Position numbers and translations under genes: made by a program. A DNA stretch of 64,000 nt from Variovorax sp. UMC13 (GTDB taxonomy: Bacteria; Pseudomonadota; Gammaproteobacteria; Burkholderiales; Burkholderiaceae_C): the NCBI RefSeq assembly GCF_014170375.1, contig NZ_LZZW01000023.1, positions 236,379 to 300,378 of the forward strand. The letters are read 5' to 3'. Shown one piece after another: positions 58,374 to 64,000 of this stretch (positions are counted from its first letter, which is position 1; each line of letters opens with the position of its first letter). Below the pieces are notes generated by a model. The model had not been told where the DNA came from and ran no database searches. It saw only the letters and a program-made list of their open reading frames with translations.

Positions 58374-58982
58374 GTGCCCAAGCTCTACGACTGCGACATC
58401 TCCGGCAGCTGCTACAAGATCCGGCTGTTTCTGAACATCCTCGGCGTCTCCTACGACGCGGTGCCCGTGGACTTCGTCCACAAGGAGCACAAGACCGCGC
58501 CCTACCTGGCGCTCAACCCCTTCGGCGAGATCCCGATCTTCGAGGACGGCGAGCTGCGCCTGCGCGACGCACAGGCCATCCTGATCTACCTGGCGCGCAA
58601 GTACGACACCTCGGGCAACTGGTTCCCCGAGGACGCGAAGTCGCAAGGCCAGATCGCGCAGTGGCTGTCGACCGGCGGCGGCGAGATCATGAACGCCGCG
58701 GGCGCGCGGCTGGTGAAGGTGCTGAACTACCCGCTCGACCTCGAGAAGCTGCACGCCGGCGCCAAGCGTGTGTTCGGCATCATGGACGCCCACCTGGCCG
58801 ACCGCGAATTCCTCGAGCTCGGCCACCCGACCATCGCCGACATCGCCTGCTTCCCCTACACCGCGCTGGCCGGCGAGGGCGGCATCGACCTCGCGCCGTA
58901 CCCGAACGTGCTGGCATGGATCGAGCGCATGAAGGGCCTCGAGGGCTTCATCCCGATGCCGGGCATCGCAGCCAAAGCCTGA
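58374..58982 (+). CDS. Glutathione S-transferase
   Basis: A 202-residue GST starting with GTG at 58374, behind AAAGAGAG. The thioredoxin-like N-domain has LYDCDISGSCYKIRLFLNILGV (with the SxxCYK element) and LNPFGEIPIFEDGELRLRDAQAILIYLARKY. The helical C-domain has HPTIADIACFPYTAL. Proximity to class III dehydrogenase suggests a glutathione-dependent step such as conjugation or adduct release. The gap of 117 bases before it holds no feature that I recognise. Confidence 0.9.
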   Translation: MPKLYDCDISGSCYKIRLFLNILGVSYDAVPVDFVHKEHKTAPYLALNPFGEIPIFEDGELRLRDAQAILIYLARKYDTSGNWFPEDAKSQGQIAQWLSTGGGEIMNAAGARLVKVLNYPLDLEKLHAGAKRVFGIMDAHLADREFLELGHPTIADIACFPYTALAGEGGIDLAPYPNVLAWIERMKGLEGFIPMPGIAAKA

Positions 58983-58992
58983 AGCAAGCCCG

Positions 58993-59940
58993 CTAGCCGC
59001 CCGCGCCCTGTGCCTGTGCCGCCGCGCGCAGGCACTGGACCAGCATGCCGGCCGCGGGCGACAGCCGCGCACCGCGCCGCGTGACGATGCCGTAGGCCTC
59101 GTGGCGCGAACGGATCTGCAGCGGCAGCCGCCGTGCGATGTGGTGTTCCTCGCAGAAGTCCATGGTCGCGGCGGCCATCAGCGCCACCGCCTGCGGGTCT
59201 TCCTTGAGCAGCAGCATGGTGGCCAGCGAGGAGGCGGTCTCGATCGGGTAGGGCGGCAGCGGCAGCCCGGCCTCGAGGAACTCGCGCTCCAGCAACTGGC
59301 GTAGCGGCATGTTGCCCGGATAGAGGATCCACCGGCTCTTGGCCAGCTGCGAGAGGCTCACGCGGCGCGCGTTCGCGAGCGCGTGCTGCGGCCCGACCGC
59401 CACCGCCACCGCCTCGTCCAATAACGGTTCGTAATCGAACTGCTCGGCCTGGCTCGACACCGTGGTGCGGCAGATCGCCAGGTCGAGCCGGCCTTCGTTG
59501 AGCTGGTTGAGCAGCTCGATGCTGATGTTCTCGCGCACGTCGATCGACAGCGCGGGCTGCAGCCGGCGCAGCTCGGACAGCGCGCCGATCAGCACCGAAT
59601 GCAGCGCCCCCGTGATCGATCCCACCGCGACGCGCCCGCCGCCGCCGCGCAGCACGCCGTCGATCTCCTCGCGCAGGTGGCCGAGGTCGGCGTCGATCAG
59701 GCGCGCATAGCGCAGGATGCACAGCCCCAGTTCGTTGGGGTGCACGCCCTTGGGCGTGCGCACGAACAGCTCGGTGCCGAAGGTCAGCTCGATCTCGCGC
59801 AGCGCCTTGGTCAGGCCGGGCTGGGTCAGGCCCAGCCGGTCGGCCGCCTTGTGCAGCGAGCCGCATTCCTCCAGGGCGATCAGCAGCGACAGCTGGCGAA
59901 AGCGCAGGCGGGAGGAGATCGAGGAAAGGCTGGGAACCAT
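58993..59940 (-). CDS. LysR family transcriptional regulator
   Basis: A 315-residue LTTR from the ATG at 59940 (a GTG at 59952 is an alternative). HTH: FRQLSLLIALEECGSLHKAADRLGLTQPGLTKALREIELTFGTELFVRTPKGVHPNELG (about residues 15-72). It belongs to the GbpR/CbbR-like group often regulating sugar or aromatic catabolism. Divergent from the fumarylacetoacetase-family gene with about 95 bases between. It probably controls the hydrolase-SDR-Bug operon. Confidence 0.93.
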   Translation of the reverse strand: MVPSLSSISSRLRFRQLSLLIALEECGSLHKAADRLGLTQPGLTKALREIELTFGTELFVRTPKGVHPNELGLCILRYARLIDADLGHLREEIDGVLRGGGGRVAVGSITGALHSVLIGALSELRRLQPALSIDVRENISIELLNQLNEGRLDLAICRTTVSSQAEQFDYEPLLDEAVAVAVGPQHALANARRVSLSQLAKSRWILYPGNMPLRQLLEREFLEAGLPLPPYPIETASSLATMLLLKEDPQAVALMAAATMDFCEEHHIARRLPLQIRSRHEAYGIVTRRGARLSPAAGMLVQCLRAAAQAQGAGG

Positions 59941-59991
59941 TGGGGGGATCACTCAAAGTTATTGCCGGATCAACAGCTCTCACTATGCAGC

Positions 59992-60005
59992 AAGGGCCGG
60001 CCCTT
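59992..60005. promoter_or_regulatory. Palindrome in the lysR-hydrolase gap
   Basis: Perfect 14-bp palindrome AAGGGCCGGCCCTT, 31 bases before the hydrolase ATG. It is not of the usual T-N11-A LysR form. It could be an operator or a transcript hairpin; the role is open. Confidence 0.4.
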
Positions 60006-60035
60006 TGAGAATCCGCGGCACCAAGGAGACCTGAA

Positions 60036-60881
60036 ATGAAGTTGCTGCGCTACGGCCCCCCCGGCCAAGAGAAACCCGGCCTGCTCGATGCGGCCGGCAC
60101 CCTGCGGGACCTGTCCGCCCACATCGCCGACGTCGACGGCCGCGTGCTCGACGCCGCCACGCTGGCCCGGCTGCGGGCCCTCGACCCCGCCACCTTGCCG
60201 GCCGTCGACGGTTCGCCGCGCCTCGGCGCCTGCGTGGCGAACATCGGCAAGTTCATCTGCATCGGCCTGAACTATGCCGACCACGCGGCCGAATCCGGCA
60301 TGGCCGTGCCGGCCGAACCGGTGGTCTTCGGCAAGTGGACCTCGGCCGTGGTCGGCCCCAACGACGATGTGAAGATCCCGCGCGGATCGGAGAAGACCGA
60401 CTGGGAGGTCGAGCTCGGCGTGGTGATCGGCAAGGCCGCAAGCTATGTGGAGGAAGCCGATGCGCTGGACCACGTGGCCGGCTACTGCGTGATCAACGAC
60501 GTGTCCGAGCGCAACTACCAGCTCGAGCGCGGCGGCACCTGGGACAAGGGCAAGGGCTGCGACACCTTCGGCCCCACCGGCCCCTGGCTGGTCACGGCCG
60601 ACGAGGTGCCCGATCCGCATGCGCTGGGCCTGTGGCTGGAGGTGGACGGCCACCGCTACCAGAACGGCAACACGCGCACCATGATCTTCCGCGTGCCGCA
60701 GCTGATCGCCTACCTGAGCCGCTTCATGACGTTGCAGCCCGGCGACGTGATCTCCACCGGCACGCCGCCCGGCGTCGGGATGGGCTGCAAGCCGGCGCCG
60801 GTCTACCTGCGCCCCGGCCAGACCATGCGCCTGGGCATCGACGGCCTGGGCGAGCAGCAGCAGCGCACGGTCGCGGCCTGA
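60036..60881 (+). CDS. Fumarylacetoacetase-family hydrolase (2,4-diketo-3-deoxy-L-fuconate hydrolase-like)
   Basis: A 281-residue FAH-family protein. It has KFICIGLNYADHAAESGM near residue 70, the metal-binding acidic set in KTDWEVELGVVIG, and YCVINDVSER with GGTWDKGKGCDTFGPTGPW. The overall layout resembles the FAH members that cleave 2,4-diketo-3-deoxy sugar acids in oxidative L-fucose/L-rhamnose breakdown, and also those called ureidoglycolate lyase. An SDR follows at 13 bases, consistent with the dehydrogenase step of that route. Alternative: an aromatic-acid hydrolase. Confidence 0.85.
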   Translation: MKLLRYGPPGQEKPGLLDAAGTLRDLSAHIADVDGRVLDAATLARLRALDPATLPAVDGSPRLGACVANIGKFICIGLNYADHAAESGMAVPAEPVVFGKWTSAVVGPNDDVKIPRGSEKTDWEVELGVVIGKAASYVEEADALDHVAGYCVINDVSERNYQLERGGTWDKGKGCDTFGPTGPWLVTADEVPDPHALGLWLEVDGHRYQNGNTRTMIFRVPQLIAYLSRFMTLQPGDVISTGTPPGVGMGCKPAPVYLRPGQTMRLGIDGLGEQQQRTVAA

Positions 60882-60894
60882 AGGAGCAACGCAC

Positions 60895-61644
60895 ATGATC
60901 CAGTACGACTTCGACGGCGGCACCGCCGTCATCACCGGTGGCGCGCAGGGCATCGGCTTCGCGGTGGCGCAGCGCCTGCTCGGTGGTGGCGCGCGCGTTT
61001 CGCTGTGGGATGCGGACCCCGCGGCGCTGGCCGCCGCGCAGGAGGCGTTGGCGGGCCGGGCCGTGCACACGGTGCAGGTGGACGTGACCGACCTGGCACA
61101 GGTCGAGGCGGCCGTCGCGCAGACCGAATCGGCCTGTGGCCCGATCGCCATGCTGGTGCACAGCGCGGGCATCGCGGGCGCCAATGCCCCGGTGGCCGAC
61201 TACTCGCCGGCCGAATGGCACCGCGTGGTGGACGTGAACCTCCACGGCGCCTTCCACGTCAACCGCGCCGTGGTGGCCGGCATGATCGCGCGCAACTACG
61301 GCCGCATCGTGAACATCGCCTCGATCGCGGGCAAGGAAGGCAACCCCAACGCGGGCGCCTACAGCGCCTCGAAGGCCGGCGTGATCGCGCTGACCAAGAG
61401 CCTGGGCAAGGAAACGGCTGCCAAGAACATCGCGGTCAACGCGATCACCCCGGCTGCGGCGCGCACGCGCATCTTCGACCAGATGTCGCAGCAGCACATC
61501 GACTACATGCTGTCGAAGATCCCGCGCGGTCGCTTCCTCGAGGTGGAGGAGGTCGCGGCCATGGTGGCGTGGCTGGTGTCGGAGGACAACTCCTTCACCA
61601 CCGGCGCGGTGTTCGACCTCTCCGGCGGTCGCGCGACCTACTGA
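60895..61644 (+). CDS. Short-chain dehydrogenase/reductase 5
   Basis: A 249-residue classical SDR with ITGGAQGIGFAVA, LWDADPAAL after the second strand, LVHSAGIAGANAPV, catalytic YSASK and a C-terminal AVFDLSGGRATY. The HSAG form and the ANAP segment occur in sugar-acid dehydrogenases acting on 2-keto-3-deoxy acids. With the hydrolase just upstream it may form the last two steps of a sugar-acid route. The link is from context. Confidence 0.88.
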   Translation: MIQYDFDGGTAVITGGAQGIGFAVAQRLLGGGARVSLWDADPAALAAAQEALAGRAVHTVQVDVTDLAQVEAAVAQTESACGPIAMLVHSAGIAGANAPVADYSPAEWHRVVDVNLHGAFHVNRAVVAGMIARNYGRIVNIASIAGKEGNPNAGAYSASKAGVIALTKSLGKETAAKNIAVNAITPAAARTRIFDQMSQQHIDYMLSKIPRGRFLEVEEVAAMVAWLVSEDNSFTTGAVFDLSGGRATY

Positions 61645-61678
61645 GACTCCTTTCCTTCAAGAACTACAGAGACAAAGC

Positions 61679-62656
61679 ATGAAATTCACCCGACGCGACG
61701 TGATCGCCTCCGCCTGCGCGCTGGCCGCCACCGGCTTCGGCGCCGCCGCCCAGGCCGCCAGCGACTACCCCGCCAAGACCATCGAGCTGATCGTGCCGGT
61801 GGCCGCCGGCGGCGGCACCGACCTGGTGGGCCGCGCCTTCGCCGAGGCCTCGAAGAAGTACCTGCCGCAGCAGCCCATGGTGGTGATCAACAAGCCCGGC
61901 GCCAGCGGTGCGATCGGCACCGCCGAGCTGATCAATGCCAAGCCCGACGGCTACAAGATCGGCATCATCATCTGCGAGGTCACGATCATCCCGAACCTGG
62001 GGATCACCAAGTACACGGCGGCCGACCTGCGCCCGATCGCGCGGCTCAACGCCGACCCCTCGGCCGTGACGGTGCGCGCCGATGCGCCCTGGCAGACCAT
62101 CGACGAGTTCCTCGCCGACGCGCGCAAGCGCAAGGACCCGATGCCCATCGGCAACGCGGGCATGGGCTCGATCTGGCACATGGCGGCGGCGGCCTTCGCC
62201 GAGAAGACCAGCGTGAAGGTGAACCACGTGCCCGTCCTGGGCGCGGCGCCGGCGGTGGTGGCGCTGCTGGGCGGCCACGTCGATGCGATCACCGTGAGCC
62301 CGGGCGAGGTGGCGCAGCATGTGGCGGCGGGCAAGCTGCGCACGCTGGCCGTGATGTCCGACCAGCGCGTGGGCGGCATCTTCGAGAAGGTGCCCACGCT
62401 CAAGGAGCGCGGCGTCGACCTGACGGTGGGCGTGTGGCGCGGCCTGGCCGTGCCCAAGGCCACGCCGGCCGACATCGTGCAGACGCTCAGCGAGGTGGCG
62501 CGCAAGGCGGCCGACGATGCGGTGTTCCGCGATGCATTGAGCAAGGCCAGCCTGGGCTGGGCCTATGCGGACGCTGCGGCCTTCCAGACCGTGATCGACA
62601 AGGACCGCGCCTTCTACGCCGCGCTGGTGCCCAAGCTCGAACTGAACAAGCCCTGA
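61679..62656 (+). CDS. Bug-type (tripartite tricarboxylate transporter) substrate-binding protein
   Basis: A 325-residue periplasmic protein with a twin-arginine-like signal (KFTRRDVIASACALAA, cleavage at AQA, about residue 22). It has YPAKTIELIVPVAAGGGTDLVGR and VVINKPGASGAIGTAELINAKPDGYKIG, hallmarks of the Bug family that is greatly expanded in Burkholderiales. It binds a carboxylate and hands it to a TctAB permease, not seen here. It is 34 bases after the SDR. Confidence 0.93.
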   Translation: MKFTRRDVIASACALAATGFGAAAQAASDYPAKTIELIVPVAAGGGTDLVGRAFAEASKKYLPQQPMVVINKPGASGAIGTAELINAKPDGYKIGIIICEVTIIPNLGITKYTAADLRPIARLNADPSAVTVRADAPWQTIDEFLADARKRKDPMPIGNAGMGSIWHMAAAAFAEKTSVKVNHVPVLGAAPAVVALLGGHVDAITVSPGEVAQHVAAGKLRTLAVMSDQRVGGIFEKVPTLKERGVDLTVGVWRGLAVPKATPADIVQTLSEVARKAADDAVFRDALSKASLGWAYADAAAFQTVIDKDRAFYAALVPKLELNKP

Positions 62657-62675
62657 GCGGCGCCAGCGCCCTCAG
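62653..62675. terminator. Bidirectional hairpin after the Bug gene
   Basis: Two-part stem: CTGAG/CTCAG outside and GGCGC/GCGCC inside with a CA loop. It covers the stop codons of both convergent genes. No T-run. Confidence 0.6.
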
Positions 62676-63816
62676 CTCGCGCGCGTGCCCACGCCCCAGT
62701 AGAAGGTGGGCCGGGTGCCGTTGAGCGCGTGGTCGCCGATCACGCGCGACTTGTAGATCACCGGGTTGTGCGAGGCCAGCGTGCGCGCGTTGCGCCAGTG
62801 GCGGTCGAGCCGGCGGTCTTCCTGCAGCGCGCTCGCGCCGCCCACGTCGAACAGCCGGGTGGCGGCGCCGAGCACGGCCTCGGTCACCGCGACCTGGGCC
62901 TTGCCCGCGCGCAGCTCCACGTCGACCAGCAGGTCCTCGGGCAGCGGCTCGCCGCGCAGGCGCACCTGGTCCAGCTGGTCCAGGCCGCGCGCCACCTCGC
63001 GCGCCGCCAGCGTGGCGACGAAGGCCGTGCTCGCGAGCTGGCCGATCACCTGCTGCACCAGCGGGTCCTCGCGCGGCACCGCGCCGCTGCCGTGGCTGAA
63101 CACGCGCTTGCGCGGCTGCACGAAGGCCACCGCATCGCGCTCGATGGCGCGCGCGATGCCGGCCAGCGTCGCGATATGGAACAGCTGGAACACCGCGGTC
63201 ATCAGCGTGGCGCCGCTGCGCGAGAAGTCGACGATGTGCGCGGCATCGACGGGCACGCGCTCGAAGCGGGTGGTGCCCGAGGCGGTCAGGCGCTGGCCGA
63301 AGCCGTTCCAGTCGTCCAGGCGCGTCACGCCGGGGGCGTCGGTGCGCACCAGGGCCAGGGTGCGCCACAGGGCGGGGTCGGTGTCCTCGCGCTGCACCGT
63401 GACCGCGACCCAGTCGGCATACAGCGTGCCGGTGCTGTAGAACTTCTCGCCGCTCAGCAGCCAGCCGCCGTGCTCCTGGAACACGCGGGTCTGCAGCTGG
63501 CCCAGCGCGCCGTCGCCGGCCTCGGTGGTGGCGTTGCCGAAGATCGCGCCATCGGCCACGAGGCGCAGCCAGCGCGCGCGCTGTTCGGGCGCGAACTCCA
63601 CCAGCACGCGCTCGACGAAGCCGAAGTGCGCGCGCAACGCCTGCGGCAGGTTGGAGTCGGCCTCGGCCAGCTCGATGATCAGTTCGTAGAGCTGCTCGGG
63701 CGTGGCGCCGAGGCCGCCGTGCTCGGCGGGCACGCGCAGCGCGCCGAAGCCGGCCTCGCGCAGCCAGCCGACGGCGTCGTAGGCCAGCGCGCGTTGGTGT
63801 TCACGGCGGGCGGCGT
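62672..63816 (-). CDS. Acyl-CoA-dehydrogenase-fold oxidoreductase, SfnB/DszC-like, with lost N-terminus
   Basis: About 380 residues of a flavin-dependent acyl-CoA-dehydrogenase fold. It has REAGFGALRVPAEHGGLGA early, GNATTEAG and LLSGEKFYSTGTLYADW in the middle, and RHWRNARTLASHNPVIYKSRVIGDHALNG at the end, a C-terminus typical of SfnB/DszC-like sulfur-acquisition oxidoreductases. Going upstream, similarity to the family stops at about 63816, where the sequence turns into a reverse-complement copy of the gene itself. The true start is therefore not in the window. The open frame to 63892 is chance. Confidence 0.8.
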
Positions 63817-64000
63817 GCCCGAGCAGCTCTACGAACTGATCATCGAGCTGGCCGAGGCCGACTCCAACCTGCCGCAGGCGTTGCGCGCGCACTTCGGCTT
63901 CGTCGAGCGCGTGCTGGTGGAGTTCGCGCCCGAACAGCGCGCGCGCTGGCTGCGCCTCGTGGCCGATGGCGCGATCTTCGGCAACGCCACCACCGAGGCC
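63518..64000. repeat. Perfect inverted repeat with 184-bp arms
   Basis: Arm 1 63518-63701 and arm 2 63817-64000 are exact reverse complements as far as I can compare base by base. The spacer of 115 bp belongs to the N-terminal coding part of the acyl-CoA-dehydrogenase-like gene. Arm 2 runs to the window edge and may continue. Confidence 0.93.
63817..64000 (+). pseudogene. Inverted partial copy of the acyl-CoA-dehydrogenase-like gene (window end)
   Basis: On the plus strand the last 61 codons read PEQLYELIIELAEADSNLPQ... to GNATTEA, exactly the protein segment encoded on the minus strand at 63518-63701. The frame is open to the window edge. It may be the beginning of a second gene, a fragment, or an assembly fold-back; sequence beyond 64000 is needed to tell. 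Confidence 0.75.

Noticed and set aside
63817..63892. Minus-strand N-terminus of the acyl-CoA-dehydrogenase-like gene as an open frame
   Set aside because: This stretch is the antisense of the inverted copy; its residues do not match the family, so it is not the real start.

Overview
The base composition (very GC-rich, almost every third codon position G or C) and the gene content point to a betaproteobacterium of the order Burkholderiales. The family is most likely Comamonadaceae, and Variovorax or a close relative is my best guess. That placement is inference from gene order and protein style, not a computed classification. The window is almost completely coding. I saw no rRNA, tRNA, CRISPR array, transposase or prophage gene.

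Region 1 (1-8.3 kb): the end of an MFS transporter, a class-C serine hydrolase with the D-aminopeptidase motif set, an M81 (microcystinase-like) metallopeptidase fused to an alpha/beta hydrolase, a D-threonine-aldolase/D-serine-dehydratase-type PLP enzyme, and an ExbB-ExbD-ExbD-TonB energising module. Together they look like uptake and breakdown of an unusual peptide or D-amino-acid compound. Region 2 (8.3-12.1 kb): a ClC chloride channel, a TetX-like flavin monooxygenase divergent from a TetR repressor with twin palindromic operators, and a GNAT acetyltransferase.

Region 3 (12.1-20.5 kb): assimilatory sulfate reduction on the minus strand (cysI, DUF934, cysH, cysD, cysN) followed by ferredoxin and ferredoxin-NADP reductase. 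cysI and cysH share a duplicated upstream regulatory element. Region 4 (20.5-30.1 kb): a photo-oxidative-stress island. An ECF11-type sigma factor and its ChrR-type anti-sigma factor lie between two operons of cyclopropane-synthase-like methyltransferases, an FAD oxidoreductase, DUF1365, DUF1295 and other membrane proteins. I find three promoters of one form (TGATCC-like, 16 bp, CGTA).

Region 5 (30.1-42.3 kb): mnmC, yggX, then a large organosulfur locus: orphan sulfate-binding protein, ssuE, three SsuA paralogues, ssuD, ssuC, ssuB, metY, a nitroreductase and a TOBE protein. A structured ~95-bp repeat occurs twice between cysD and cysN and once between ssuE and ssuA, always in the same orientation to transcription. 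Region 6 (42.3-46.7 kb): Lrp regulator with EamA exporter, a TetR regulator, and an Old Yellow Enzyme divergent from a LysR regulator.

Region 7 (46.7-64 kb): a catabolic island. A TetR regulator with two AT-rich operators faces a glyoxalase-fold protein, a complete ribose-type ABC transporter, a plant-PRISE-like enone reductase, four consecutive SDRs, a class III alcohol dehydrogenase and a glutathione transferase. A LysR regulator, a fumarylacetoacetase-family hydrolase, another SDR, a Bug-type binding protein and an SfnB/DszC-like acyl-CoA-dehydrogenase-fold enzyme follow. The last 184 bases are an exact reverse complement of 63518-63701, so the window ends in a fold-back that is either a sequence-joining artefact or a fresh inverted duplication.
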